From the NCBI GenBank assembly GCA_902706205.1, contig CACSKA010000005.1, positions 310,001 to 374,000 on the forward strand: a stretch of 64,000 nucleotides of DNA, written 5' to 3'. Source of the DNA: Chryseobacterium sp. 18061 (GTDB taxonomy: Bacteria > Pseudomonadota > Gammaproteobacteria > Enterobacterales > Enterobacteriaceae). The position numbers and the translations under genes are program-made. Positions 1 through 8,842 of this stretch are shown here, piece after piece; within the stretch, counting starts at the first letter, position 1, and each line of letters begins with the position of its first letter. Under the pieces are notes generated by a model. It was not told the DNA's origin. It worked only from the letters and a program-made list of their open reading frames with translations, and searched no databases.

Positions 1-616
1 TGCGCTGTTCATCGGCACGCAGCATTTGAGTGTTGTTGGTCGCCATATAACCCGGCGCAATCGCATTCACGTTGATACCGTGTTTTGCCCATTCGTTAGC
101 CAGCAGACGGGTGACACCCATCACGCCGCTTTTCGATGCGGTGTAAGACGGCACACGGATCCCGCCCTGGAAAGAGAGCATGGAGGCGATGTTAATGATT
201 TTTCCGCCGTTACCCTGGCTAATGAAGTGCTTCGCCGCCGCCTGCGCCATGAAGAACACGGCTTTGATGTTCAGGTTCATGACGTCATCCCAGTCTTTCT
301 CGCTGAACTCAATCGCGTCCTGACGACGAATCAAACCGGCATTATTGACCAGAATATCGATATGACCGAACTCGGTCACCGCGCGCTCCAGCAGCTGAGG
401 AATGCCGTCGATATTACGCAGATCGGCGGTCAGGCTCAGGAAGCGACGACCGCGGGCGGTGACTTGCTCCATCGTTTCAGTCGGCTCAACGATGTTAATG
501 CCGACGATATCGCAGCCCGCTTCCGCCAGACCAATCGCCATGCCCTGCCCTAAACCGGTATCACAGCCGGTGACTACTGCGACTTTGCCTGCCAGTGAGA
601 ATGTGTCGAGAATCAT
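1..616 (-). CDS. kduD: 2-dehydro-3-deoxy-D-gluconate 5-dehydrogenase KduD (partial)
   Basis: Short-chain dehydrogenase that interconverts 2-keto-3-deoxygluconate and 2,5-diketo-3-deoxygluconate in pectin and hexuronate breakdown. It is cytosolic. The gene runs off the left edge, so only the N-terminal ~205 residues are visible. These show the Rossmann motif TGCDTGLGQGMA near residue 16, the NNAG motif in ILVNNAGLIRRQD near residue 90, the catalytic Ser region (NIASMLSFQGG) and the YxxxK pair in YTASKSG. The ATG is at 616, just downstream of kduI, so the two probably form one operon. This gene order and the sequence match E. coli kduI-kduD closely. Confidence 0.95.
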   Translation of the reverse strand, partial: MILDTFSLAGKVAVVTGCDTGLGQGMAIGLAEAGCDIVGINIVEPTETMEQVTARGRRFLSLTADLRNIDGIPQLLERAVTEFGHIDILVNNAGLIRRQDAIEFSEKDWDDVMNLNIKAVFFMAQAAAKHFISQGNGGKIINIASMLSFQGGIRVPSYTASKSGVMGVTRLLANEWAKHGINVNAIAPGYMATNNTQMLRADEQR

Positions 617-637
617 AGTAAGTCCTTATTCATTTCG

Positions 638-656
638 CGCCTGTTTCAGACAGGCA
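638..656. other. Small hairpin in the kduI-kduD gap
   Basis: GCCTGT and ACAGGC pair around a 5-nt loop in the 61-bp gap between kduI and kduD. There is no T-run, so a full terminator is unlikely. It may stabilise or punctuate the kduI-kduD transcript; that role is inferred. Confidence 0.4.
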
Positions 657-677
657 AGATTATTGGCTGTCCGCGAC

Positions 678-1514
678 CTAGCGCAGATCCTTCACCGCAA
701 CGTGGTCCATATCATCGAAGACCTGGTTTTCGCCGACCATACCCCAGATGAATGTATAAGCCTGAGTACCCACGCCTGAGTGAATAGACCAGCTCGGTGA
801 AATCACCGCCTGCTCGTTGTGCATCACAATATGCCGCGTCTCCTGCGGCTGTCCCATCATGTGGAACACGCAGGCGTCATCGGCCATGTTGAAATAGAAA
901 TAGACTTCCATCCGACGTTCATGGGTGTGGCACGGCATGGTATTCCACAGATTGCCCTTATCCAGTTCGGTCAGGCCCATGCTGAGCTGACAGGTTTCCA
1001 GCACGTCCGGAACAAAGTATTTATTGATCGTGCGACGGTTGCTGGTGAGGTTATCGCCGAGCGTCACCGGTGCCACATCGGCAGGGGTCACTTTTTTGGT
1101 CGGGAAGGTGCTGTGTGCTGGCGCGCAGTTGTAATAAAACTTCGCCGGTTTTGCCAAATCGACGCTGGCGAACACGACTTCTTTCGCGCCCTTGCCGACG
1201 TACAGCGCATCGCGATGGCCGATTTCGTAGCACTTGCCATCGACCGTAATGGTGCCTGGCCCGCCAATGTTAATCACACCCAGTTCACGGCGTTCGAGGA
1301 AATAGCTAACACCCAGCTGTTTGCCCACTTCACCGCCAACGGAGACGGTCTTCGCGAGCGGCATAATCCCTCCCACGATGATGCGATCGATGTGGCTGTA
1401 AACCATGGTGTATTCATCCGCGACAAATACCTGTTCAACTAAAAATTCGTTGCGCAGGCCCTGAGTATCGAGGGTTTTGGCGTGCGCGCTGTGGATGCTT
1501 TGTCTGATGTCCAC
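678..1514 (-). CDS. kduI: 4-deoxy-L-threo-5-hexosulose-uronate ketol-isomerase KduI
   Basis: Cupin-fold zinc isomerase that converts 5-keto-4-deoxyuronate (from unsaturated oligogalacturonides) to 2,5-diketo-3-deoxygluconate, the step before KduD. I chose a GTG start at 1514 because GGAGG lies 5 nt upstream. It gives 278 residues, the family length, beginning with a sequence equivalent to E. coli MDVRQSIHS. A TTG five codons further upstream is open but has no ribosome site. The cupin metal ligands are visible in [15 protein letters not shown] (HxH...E) and a later His in the C-terminal half. It lies upstream of kduD and downstream of a KdgR-like operator. Confidence 0.97.
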   Translation of the reverse strand: MDIRQSIHSAHAKTLDTQGLRNEFLVEQVFVADEYTMVYSHIDRIIVGGIMPLAKTVSVGGEVGKQLGVSYFLERRELGVINIGGPGTITVDGKCYEIGHRDALYVGKGAKEVVFASVDLAKPAKFYYNCAPAHSTFPTKKVTPADVAPVTLGDNLTSNRRTINKYFVPDVLETCQLSMGLTELDKGNLWNTMPCHTHERRMEVYFYFNMADDACVFHMMGQPQETRHIVMHNEQAVISPSWSIHSGVGTQAYTFIWGMVGENQVFDDMDHVAVKDLR

Positions 1515-1607
1515 GGTAACCTCCAGCAAGAGTGATTCATTTTGAAAAGCGGTTTTGCTTTTCCGTTGAGGCCATCTTAATCCTCTGCCAGAGTCTTTTC
1601 AATTACA

Positions 1608-1626
1608 AATAAAACAGCGTTTCATT
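1608..1626. promoter_or_regulatory. KdgR-like operator upstream of kduI
   Basis: The sequence AATAAAACAGCGTTTCATT fits the KdgR consensus AATRAAAYNNYRTTTYATT at every constrained base. KdgR represses pectin-catabolism genes and is released by 2-keto-3-deoxygluconate. The box lies about 95 bp upstream of the kduI GTG in the 325-bp gap between kduI and yqeF. The rest of that gap is AT-rich and has no other gene. Confidence 0.8.
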
Positions 1627-1808
1627 TTTTCTGCATTAAAATACCAGAAATGCAAATGCGATCACGTTACTGACCAATCGCCCATAACACACTTTAATTA
1701 AATCATTTTAAAAACAATAGATTACAAAACCTTTAAAAAAGGCCGAATGTATAAAGAAAGGGAGTGTAAAAATAAAGATGTATCGCAGGAGCAGAAGGTC
1801 GTTGGCCC

Positions 1809-1832
1809 GGTGAGCAGAGCGCCACCGGGAAA
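1809..1832 (-). repeat. REP-like palindrome downstream of yqeF
   Basis: CCCGGTG and CACCGGG form a perfect 7-bp stem just after the yqeF stop codon. The sequence resembles REP units of enteric bacteria. It has no T-run on the yqeF strand, so mRNA stabilisation is as likely as termination. Confidence 0.55.
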
Positions 1833-1839
1833 AGTAAGT

Positions 1840-3021
1840 TTATTCGCGCTCGACGGCCAGCGCCACGCCTTGCCCACCACCAATGCACAGTGTGGCCAGC
1901 CCTTTACGGGCATCGCGCTTGATCATCTCATGCACCAGCGATACCAGAATACGGCAGCCAGATGCGCCAATCGGATGGCCCAACGCGATCGCCCCACCGT
2001 TGACGTTGACGCGTTTTTCATCCCACTCCAGCACTTTTCCGACGGAAATCGCCTGCGCGGCAAATGCTTCATTGGCTTCAATCAGATCAACGTCGTTCAG
2101 CTGCCAGCCCACACGCTCGAGACAACGCCGGGTGGCATACACCGGGGCAATACCCATTAACGCAGGATCGACGCCGACGCTGGCGAACGCGCGGATCCGT
2201 GCCAGAATCGGCAGATTAAGCGCCATCGCTTTGGATTCACTCATCATCATCACCGCCGCTGCGCCGTCGTTAATGGACGATGCGTTACCCGCAGTGACCG
2301 AGCCGAGCGTGTCGAACGCCGGCATCAAGCGCGCCAGTCCTTCGGCGCTGGCGTCGGTGCGCGGCTGTTCATCGGTATCCACCATCTGAGCCAGACCGTT
2401 TTTCTGCAGATTCACCACTGGCACGATTTCATCGCGGAAGCGGCCAGAATCAATCGCCCGGCGTGCCTTCTGTTGTGAGCTGAGCGCCCAGGCGTCCTGC
2501 AACTCGCGCGAAATGCCGTATTCACGCGCCAGGTTTTCCGCCGTCACGCCCATGTGATAGTCGTTGAATGCATCCCACAACCCATCATGCACCAGGCTGT
2601 CGATAAGCTGGCTGTTGCCCAGACGCGCACCGGTGCGGCTGTCGGTTAACACATGCGGCGCACGGCTCATGTTCTCCTGACCACCCGCAATGACCACATC
2701 GGCTTCGCCGCACTGAATGGCCTGGGTTGCAAGATGCAGCGCCTTCAGACCCGAGCCGCAAACGTCGTTGATGGTTATCGCAGAAACGGTATTAGGCAGG
2801 CCGCCTTTAATCGCGGACTGGCGCGCAGGGTTTTGCCCAGCGCCTGCCGTCAGCACCTGTCCGAGGATGACCTCATCCACTTCCATAGGATCCAGTCCGG
2901 TGCGTTCCACCAGCGCTTTCACCACCACACTTCCCAGCTCTACTGCCGTAAAGCACGACAATGCGCCCTGGAAACAACCAATCGGCGTTCGAACTGCACC
3001 TACGATAACGACGTCTTTCAT
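1840..3021 (-). CDS. yqeF: Probable acetyl-CoA acetyltransferase (thiolase) YqeF
   Basis: Degradative or biosynthetic thiolase of 393 residues, the same length as E. coli YqeF and AtoB. Visible motifs are the nucleophilic Cys near residue 88 (INDVCGSGLKAL), the NEAFAAQ motif, the catalytic His in GGAIALGHPIGASG, and the C-terminal acid/base Cys in CIGGGQG. The predicted reaction is reversible condensation of two acetyl-CoA to acetoacetyl-CoA in the cytosol. The physiological role of YqeF is not well established in E. coli. It is divergent from yqeG and appears monocistronic. Confidence 0.93.
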   Translation of the reverse strand: MKDVVIVGAVRTPIGCFQGALSCFTAVELGSVVVKALVERTGLDPMEVDEVILGQVLTAGAGQNPARQSAIKGGLPNTVSAITINDVCGSGLKALHLATQAIQCGEADVVIAGGQENMSRAPHVLTDSRTGARLGNSQLIDSLVHDGLWDAFNDYHMGVTAENLAREYGISRELQDAWALSSQQKARRAIDSGRFRDEIVPVVNLQKNGLAQMVDTDEQPRTDASAEGLARLMPAFDTLGSVTAGNASSINDGAAAVMMMSESKAMALNLPILARIRAFASVGVDPALMGIAPVYATRRCLERVGWQLNDVDLIEANEAFAAQAISVGKVLEWDEKRVNVNGGAIALGHPIGASGCRILVSLVHEMIKRDARKGLATLCIGGGQGVALAVERE

Positions 3022-3239
3022 CCCGACCTCAGCGCAAATAATCAGCGCTATAGTAGAGCGTTGTTATCAACAATTATCGTAATTGTTTAAAAAAAGTGAG
3101 TTTTATCACAAAGAAAATGACCGTCATATAACATTCATTTTACCTCGAATGACTACCCCTCATTCTCCCTCCCCCGCCCTGGTTGAAATAAGGTAAACTC
3201 GCCGCTGTTTTTTAGTTATCCGGTTTAAATATTCAAAAA

Positions 3240-4469
3240 ATGTCAAAACTATGGTCAAAAGACGAAACGCTGTGGAGTTTCGCGTTATATGGTACTGCTG
3301 TGGGTGCGGGCACCTTGTTTCTACCGATTCAGTTAGGCTCCGCTGGGGCGATGGTGCTCATAATTACGGCCCTGGTCGCCTGGCCATTAACCTACTGGCC
3401 GCACCGCGCGCTGTGTCGCTTTATTCTCTCCGCTAACTTGCCTGCCAACGTCGGGATCACCGGTGCGGTGAACCACTATTACGGCAAGAAAATCGGCAAT
3501 CTGATCACCGCTCTGTATTTCATCGCCTTCTTCGTGGTGGTGCTGATTTACGCAGTCGCCATTACCAACTCCCTCACCGAACAGCTGGCTCAGCATATAA
3601 CGGTGACGCTTGGGGTGCGGATGCTGGTGAGTCTTGCGGTGGTGCTGGTGCTGAACCTGATTTTTCTGATGGGCCGCCACGCGACGCTAAAAGTGATGGG
3701 CTTCCTGGTGTTCCCGCTGATTGGCTACTTCCTGTTCCTGTCGCTGTATCTGACCGGATCCTGGCAACCGGCGATGTTCAGCGGCCAGCTAACGTTCACC
3801 CCGCACACGCTTCACCAGGTGTGGATCTCAATCCCCGTGATGGTTTTCGCTTTTAGCCATACGCCAATTATCTCGACTTTCGCCATCGACAGACGCGAAA
3901 AGTTCGGCGATGAGGCTATGGATAAATGCAAAAAAATTATGCGGGTTGCCTATATCATCATCTGCCTGAGCGTGCTGTTCTTCGTTATCAGCTGCCTGCT
4001 GGCAATTCCGGAAGGTTACATCACCAACGCCAAAAACGAAGGTGTGACAATCCTTTCCGCGCTGGCGATGATGCCTGCGGCACCGCATTGGCTGGCGGTA
4101 TCCGGCATTATTGTGGCTATCGTGGCGATGTCGAAATCGTTCCTCGGCACCTATTTTGGCGTCATTGAAGGGGCGAGTGAAATCGTGCAGGCGACGCTGA
4201 ATCAGGCGGGCATTCGTAAAAGCCGCGCCTTCAACCGCGCAACGTCGATTCTGCTGGTATCTACTCTGACCTTCGTGGTGTGCTGCATCAACCCGAACGC
4301 CATTTCGATGATTTATGCCATCAGCGGCCCACTGATTGCGATGATCCTGTTCATCATGCCAACGCTCTCCACCTACCTGATCCCGGCCCTCAAGCCGTAT
4401 CGCTCGGTCGGCAGCTTTATCACCCTGGTTGTCGGTTTACTCTGCGTCTCGGTGATGTTCTTCAGCTAA
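3240..4469 (+). CDS. yqeG: Amino-acid/proton symporter YqeG (SdaC/TdcC-like)
   Basis: Inner-membrane transporter of the hydroxy/aromatic amino acid permease (HAAAP) family, 409 residues as in E. coli YqeG. About eleven hydrophobic segments are visible. The family signature GTAVGAGTLFLPIQLGSAG near the N-terminus and SKSFLGTYFGVIEGA in the second half are well preserved. YqeG has been linked to serine or threonine uptake, but the substrate here is an inference from family. The ATG at 3240 has no clear ribosome site (the preceding bases are A-rich). The next in-frame ATG lies well inside the protein, so this start is kept. Confidence 0.93.
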   Translation: MSKLWSKDETLWSFALYGTAVGAGTLFLPIQLGSAGAMVLIITALVAWPLTYWPHRALCRFILSANLPANVGITGAVNHYYGKKIGNLITALYFIAFFVVVLIYAVAITNSLTEQLAQHITVTLGVRMLVSLAVVLVLNLIFLMGRHATLKVMGFLVFPLIGYFLFLSLYLTGSWQPAMFSGQLTFTPHTLHQVWISIPVMVFAFSHTPIISTFAIDRREKFGDEAMDKCKKIMRVAYIIICLSVLFFVISCLLAIPEGYITNAKNEGVTILSALAMMPAAPHWLAVSGIIVAIVAMSKSFLGTYFGVIEGASEIVQATLNQAGIRKSRAFNRATSILLVSTLTFVVCCINPNAISMIYAISGPLIAMILFIMPTLSTYLIPALKPYRSVGSFITLVVGLLCVSVMFFS

Positions 4470-4577
4470 TCTCTGATGCGGCAGGCGACTGCCGCACATT
4501 CCGTTAAACTTTCTTACCCGCATTCCTCAGGCAATCGGTTTACACTTACCCGCTAAAGCCATCATGAGGAAACCATT

Positions 4578-5456
4578 ATGTCCAGCGTTAAACAGTCCGG
4601 CAGCTTTACTCTTGGCAATCGCGAAATTTGGCGTTTGGGTTACGGTGCGATGCAGCTCGCCGGTCCGGGCGTGTTTGGCCCGCCGAAAGATCCTGAGATG
4701 GCGGTAAAAGTCCTACAGGCCGCGCTCGACGCAGGCGTGAACCATATTGATACCTCCGATTTCTACGGCCCGCACGTTACCAATCAGCTGATCAAAAAAG
4801 CGCTGCATCCGTATCCGCAAGAATTGACCATCGTGACCAAAGTCAGCGCCCGTCGTGATGAACAAGGGAACTGGCTGCCTGCGCTGTCTGCGCCGGAGCT
4901 GACTCAGGCCGTCGAAGACAACCTGCGGAACCTCGGTCTGGATGTGCTGGACGTGGTCAACCTGCGCAGCATGATTAGCGTGCATGGCCCGGCAGAAGGT
5001 TCGCTGGAAGAACCGCTGGAAACGCTGATCAAACTGAAAGACCGTGGTCTGATTCGTCACATCGGTCTGAGCAACGTCACCGCAAAACAGGTCGAAGACG
5101 GCATGAAAATGACCGACATTGCCTGCGTGCAGAACTTCTATAACGTGGCAAATCGTCACGATGACGCGCTGATCGACACCCTTGCGGCGAAGAACATTGC
5201 CTACGTACCGTTCTTCCCGCTCGGTGGTTTCTCGCCACTGCAATCTCAGGAAATCAACGACATTGCGGCCAGCCTTGATGCCACGCCAATGCAGGTCGCG
5301 CTGGCCTGGCTGCTACAACGTTCGCCGAATATCCTGTTGATCCCAGGCACGTCCTCACTCGGTCACCTGAATGAGAACCTTGCCGCCGCCGCGCTCACAC
5401 TGCCGCCAGAGGCGCTGGACGTGCTGAATAACCTGCCACAGGCGGCGCAGCACTAA
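4578..5456 (+). CDS. Aldo/keto reductase of the PdxI (YdbC) type
   Basis: Cytosolic NADPH-dependent aldo/keto reductase, 292 residues, with a (beta/alpha)8 barrel. The catalytic Tyr sits in HIDTSDFYGPHVTNQ, the catalytic Lys in TIVTKVSARR, and the C-terminal NADPH-binding stretch in LLIPGTSSLGHLNEN. Long stretches match E. coli YdbC, the pyridoxal reductase PdxI, which reduces pyridoxal to pyridoxine for vitamin B6 salvage. Overall similarity is well short of the neighbouring core genes, so this may be a paralogue with a different carbonyl substrate. A strong site (GAGGA) lies ahead of the ATG. It is probably a single-gene unit not present at this place in E. coli. Confidence 0.85.
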   Translation: MSSVKQSGSFTLGNREIWRLGYGAMQLAGPGVFGPPKDPEMAVKVLQAALDAGVNHIDTSDFYGPHVTNQLIKKALHPYPQELTIVTKVSARRDEQGNWLPALSAPELTQAVEDNLRNLGLDVLDVVNLRSMISVHGPAEGSLEEPLETLIKLKDRGLIRHIGLSNVTAKQVEDGMKMTDIACVQNFYNVANRHDDALIDTLAAKNIAYVPFFPLGGFSPLQSQEINDIAASLDATPMQVALAWLLQRSPNILLIPGTSSLGHLNENLAAAALTLPPEALDVLNNLPQAAQH

Positions 5457-5484
5457 GACTTAAGCGCCCGTGCAATCTCTGCCG

Positions 5485-5765
5485 TTATAACGCGCTGAGA
5501 AACTGTTTTTCCAGCGTGCTGATAGTGCCGTCCTGCTTTAACTGGCTGACGGCACTGCCAATTATCTGCCGCGTCTTTTCATCCCCTTTGCGCAGCCCAA
5601 TCACACGGGTCGACGTCAACACCGCCGAAAGCTGGTTGCCGTTCTGGCAACATTTTGCCACCGGGGAAACGAGTGCGTTAAAGCCGAACTGAAATAATTT
5701 TTTTACGCCAGCGTAACTTTTTCATCACCTCCGGCGAACTGTAGGAGAAGACCTTTTCCCTACGT
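5485..5765 (-). pseudogene. Eroded 3' end of a polar amino-acid periplasmic binding protein gene
   Basis: The minus strand of this 317-bp gap still reads as the C-terminus of an SBP_bac_3-type binding protein: LTSTRVIGLRKGDEKTRQII then SAVSQLKQDGTISTLEKQFL, ending at a TAA at 5485. Further upstream the reading continues as REKVFSYSSPEVMKKL, but in another frame, with the shift around the 7-T tract at 5698-5704. The N-terminal two thirds are missing and the fragment is cut off by the peroxiredoxin gene. It is a relic and probably has no function. Confidence 0.8.
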
Positions 5766-5779
5766 GACTGGAGTTGACC

Positions 5780-6343
5780 ATGATTGCTGTGAAACATCGC
5801 TTATCTCTGCTGACCGCCGCCGCGGCCTTTGGCCTTTCGCTGATGGCGTTCAACGCTGACGCCGCTCTACCGGCAGGTGCCCAGGCGCCCACTTTCCAGC
5901 TGCAAGGTGCGCTGGCGGGTAAACCGCTGACCTTCTCACTGCAGCAGGCGCTGCAAACAGGCCCGGTGGTGCTCTACTTCTTCCCGGCGGCATTCACCAA
6001 AGGCTGTACGCTGGAAGCCCATGATTTCGCTGAAGCTACCGATGATTTTAAAAAGCTGGGCGCGACGGTAATTGGCGTTACCGCCGGGAACGTCGATCAG
6101 GTCGGGAAATTCTCCCAGCTGGAATGCCGTAACAAATTTGCGGTCGCCGCCGATCCGGGCGCGAAAGTCGCCGCTGAGTACCAGACGCAAATGCAGATGG
6201 GCGGTAAAACACTGTCTGACCGCACCTCGTTTGTCATTGCACCGGACGGAAAAATCCTAATGAGCTACACCGACCGCAACCCGGATGCCCACATCCAGAA
6301 AACCATGGATGCGGTGAAACAGTACGCCCAGTCGCACTCCTGA
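5780..6343 (+). CDS. Exported peroxiredoxin (AhpC/TSA, BCP-like)
   Basis: Thiol peroxidase predicted to reduce hydrogen peroxide or organic peroxides in the periplasm. The ATG at 5780 is chosen because GGAG lies 6 nt upstream; a TTG six bases earlier is open but lacks that spacing. A signal peptide with a hydrophobic core and AxA-like site occupies residues 1-28. The peroxidatic Cys is near residue 76 in FFPAAFTKGCTLEAHDF, and a candidate resolving Cys is near residue 115 (QLECRNKF). Size (187 aa) fits the PRX/BCP family. The next gene encodes a membrane thiol-electron supplier 35 bp away, so the two probably work as an oxidant-detoxifying pair. Confidence 0.88.
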   Translation: MIAVKHRLSLLTAAAAFGLSLMAFNADAALPAGAQAPTFQLQGALAGKPLTFSLQQALQTGPVVLYFFPAAFTKGCTLEAHDFAEATDDFKKLGATVIGVTAGNVDQVGKFSQLECRNKFAVAADPGAKVAAEYQTQMQMGGKTLSDRTSFVIAPDGKILMSYTDRNPDAHIQKTMDAVKQYAQSHS

Positions 6344-6378
6344 GCGCTGGCTCTCCTGAAAACGAATAGAGACGCGCT

Positions 6379-7602
6379 ATGCTAACCGCCCTGTTCGCCG
6401 CCTTTTTAGGCGGCATTATTCTCAACTTTATGCCGTGCGTATTTCCGGTGATTTCGCTAAAGGCGTTTGGCCTGATCCGCCATGACGGCGATCTTTCCAG
6501 CGCCCGCCGCGAGGGCCTCGGTTTCCTGCTCGGGGTCATTGTCACCATGATGGCGCTGGCCGGAATATTACTGGCGGCGCGGGCCGGTGGCGCGGCGGTT
6601 GGCTGGGGCTTTCAGCTTCAGTCGCCGCTGGTAATTTCCCTGTTGGCGCTGGTTATTCTCGGCGCGGCGCTCAATCTGCTCGGCGTGTTTGAAGTGGGCT
6701 TATCGCTCCAGCGCGCGGGGGAAATATCCCTCGGACGCGGCGCGTTTGTTCGCTCGGCACTGACCGGCGCACTGGCGATCATTGTCGCCACGCCGTGCTC
6801 GGCCCCCTTCATGGCGAGCGCTATTGGCTACGCGCTGGTTCAGCCTCCGGTCATTTCCCTCGCGATATTCTTTGCGCTGGCACTGGGGTTTGCCGCGCCG
6901 TTTACGCTGATTTCACTGTTCCCGGCGCTGGCCAAACGCCTGCCGCGACCTGGGGCGTGGATGAACACCCTCAAACATGCGTTAGCGTTCCCGATGCTGG
7001 GGGCGTTTGCGTGGCTGCTATGGGTGTTGGCGCAACAGGCTGGTACCACGGCGCTCGGTACTCTACTGGCGGGTTCGGTGGCGCTGAGTTTCGCCGCCTG
7101 GCTGTACGGGATTGCCCAACGTCGGCATCTCGCCGGACGCGGTTATCGGGTGATGTACGCCGTCACCGCCGCGCTGCTGGTTGCGATTCTGCTACCACTC
7201 CCGAGTGTGATGAAGCCGATTGAAACGGCCGAAACCACCGTCAGCACCGCGCCAATCAAATGGACGCCGCAAACCGTGGCCGATCAGCGCGGGCACGGTA
7301 AAGCCATTTTTGTTAACTTTACCGCGTCGTGGTGCATCACCTGTCAGGTGAACGACAAAACCTCGCTGTCGACTCAGGCGGTGAAAGAGGCGCTGGCGCG
7401 CACCGGCACGCTGTATATGGTGGCAGATTCGACTAAATTTAATGCTGATGTCGATGACGCACTCAGCCAGTTCGGTCAGGGTGGATTGCCGATGTACGTG
7501 GTGTATCCTGCCGACGGCGGCGCACCGAAAGTGTTGCCTCAGGTGTTGACCCCGAGCATTGTGGTCAACGCCCTTAATCAGGCGGCCGGGAAAAAGGCGT
7601 GA
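6379..7602 (+). CDS. Short DsbD-like thiol:disulfide electron transporter
   Basis: Inner-membrane protein of 407 residues that moves reducing power from cytosolic thioredoxin to the periplasm. It has a CcdA-type transmembrane domain of about eight segments, with conserved Cys in LNFMPCVFPVISLKAFG (Cys20) and ATPCSAPF (near residue 140). A C-terminal periplasmic thioredoxin fold follows, with active site WCITC near residue 320. Standard DsbD (~565 aa) also has an N-terminal immunoglobulin-like alpha domain that hands electrons to DsbC/DsbG. That domain is absent, so the partner is probably different, most likely the peroxiredoxin encoded just upstream. Ribosome site is weak. Confidence 0.88.
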   Translation: MLTALFAAFLGGIILNFMPCVFPVISLKAFGLIRHDGDLSSARREGLGFLLGVIVTMMALAGILLAARAGGAAVGWGFQLQSPLVISLLALVILGAALNLLGVFEVGLSLQRAGEISLGRGAFVRSALTGALAIIVATPCSAPFMASAIGYALVQPPVISLAIFFALALGFAAPFTLISLFPALAKRLPRPGAWMNTLKHALAFPMLGAFAWLLWVLAQQAGTTALGTLLAGSVALSFAAWLYGIAQRRHLAGRGYRVMYAVTAALLVAILLPLPSVMKPIETAETTVSTAPIKWTPQTVADQRGHGKAIFVNFTASWCITCQVNDKTSLSTQAVKEALARTGTLYMVADSTKFNADVDDALSQFGQGGLPMYVVYPADGGAPKVLPQVLTPSIVVNALNQAAGKKA

Positions 7603-7656
7603 TCTCCGCAGCAGCGGCGCGCCAGGCCGTTCCGGCGCCAAGCAGCAAGGCGGAAT

Positions 7657-8226
7657 ATGGGTAAGGTGGAAGTCCCGCGCGACGCGTGGCCCGCGTTTAT
7701 GGCGCGCGCCCAGGCAGGTGACCGGCAGGCGTATACGCAGCTGTTGCAGACGCTGGTGCCGGTGATCCGCGCGATAGTCCGCAAACAGGTGGACGACGAG
7801 GTGCTGACCGAAGACGTGATACAGGACGTGCTGCTCACCCTGCACCGGATCCGTCATACCTACGATCCCGCCAGCCCTTTTCTGCCGTGGCTGATGGCGA
7901 TTTCTCAGGCCCGTGCCATAGATGCCCTGCGCCGCCGCGGACGTCGCGACCGGAGGGAAGTGGTTGAGGATGAGGCGACGCTGAACGTGCCCGACAACGC
8001 GCTGGCCCTGAAAGCTGAAATGCTGGACGTCGGCGAGGAACTGGACGGCTTTTTAAACCAGCTGCCCGCTCGCCAACGGCAGCTGGTGGAAGATGTGCAT
8101 TTGCAGGAAATGAGCCTCGCCGAAGCTGCTCAGGCCAATAATCTGACGGTCGGCGCGGTCAAATCGCTGCTACACCGGGCGTTGAACAATCTTCGTCGTT
8201 ATGGAGCCCATCATGGACAGTCATGA
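7657..8226 (+). CDS. ECF-type RNA polymerase sigma factor
   Basis: Alternative sigma factor of the extracytoplasmic function group, 189 residues. Region 2 is seen in TEDVIQDVLLTLHRIRHTYD and SPFLPWLMAISQARAIDALR (residues ~55-95), and region 4 in LPARQRQLVEDVHLQEMSLAEAA with the helix-turn-helix near residues 150-180. It belongs with sigma factors paired to NrsF/DUF1109 membrane anti-sigma factors (SigF-like), and the next gene is such a protein, overlapping it by 14 bp. It most likely drives this operon in response to periplasmic oxidants or metals; the inducing signal is inferred. E. coli has no equivalent here. Confidence 0.9.
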   Translation: MGKVEVPRDAWPAFMARAQAGDRQAYTQLLQTLVPVIRAIVRKQVDDEVLTEDVIQDVLLTLHRIRHTYDPASPFLPWLMAISQARAIDALRRRGRRDRREVVEDEATLNVPDNALALKAEMLDVGEELDGFLNQLPARQRQLVEDVHLQEMSLAEAAQANNLTVGAVKSLLHRALNNLRRYGAHHGQS

Positions 8227-8842
8227 GGCATTAATCGAAAAGCTCAGCCGTAGCGCGGCCCCCGTGAAACGCGCTCTGCCGATACGCTGGCGCGTGGCGA
8301 GCTGGGTACTGCTGGCCCTGCCTGCGGGCGCCCTGGCGAGCCTGCTGCTTCAACGCACCGCCACCGACTGGTCGCAGCCGGGCGCTGCGTGGGCGATGGC
8401 GCAGCTGGGACTGGCGTTTACCATGGGGTTGCTGGCGATCAATGCCGCATTCACGCTCAGCATTGCCGGCCGCCGGCCGCTGAATATGCGCTGGCTACTG
8501 GCGCTGGCGACGGTTTGGCTGGGGTCGGTGCTGGTAAATATCGGCCACCCGCCGTTGTCGGCCAGCAGCCTGCATGACACCCACTGCTACACGTTTATGG
8601 TTACGGTCAGCGTGCCGATGGTGGCGCTGGTGATTGGCTATTTGCGCAGGACCCGCACGCTAACCCCGCTGCGCAGCCTGGCGCTTTCCGGCACCGGCGT
8701 GGCGGCGATGGCGCTCACGCTGCTGACGTTCTGCCATCCGGTGCATCTGCACCCGGAAGATTTCCTGATGCATCTCGCGGCAATCGTCACTATCGTTGGG
8801 GAAACGGTGGCGCTCGGCTGGCGTTGGGTTAGCGCTTACTGA
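8213..8842 (+). CDS. NrsF-like (DUF1109) membrane anti-sigma factor
   Basis: Integral membrane protein of 209 residues with six predicted transmembrane segments after a ~30-residue cytosolic start. The Cys/His pattern of the family is present: HDTHCYTFMV in the middle and TFCHPVHLHPEDF near the C-terminus. In Caulobacter the homologous NrsF holds the ECF factor SigF at the membrane, and conserved cysteines are needed for release under oxidative or metal stress. ATG 8213 is preferred over 8201 because GGAG lies 6 nt upstream of it, inside the sigma gene. The 14-bp overlap implies translational coupling. Confidence 0.85.
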   Translation: MDSHEALIEKLSRSAAPVKRALPIRWRVASWVLLALPAGALASLLLQRTATDWSQPGAAWAMAQLGLAFTMGLLAINAAFTLSIAGRRPLNMRWLLALATVWLGSVLVNIGHPPLSASSLHDTHCYTFMVTVSVPMVALVIGYLRRTRTLTPLRSLALSGTGVAAMALTLLTFCHPVHLHPEDFLMHLAAIVTIVGETVALGWRWVSAY

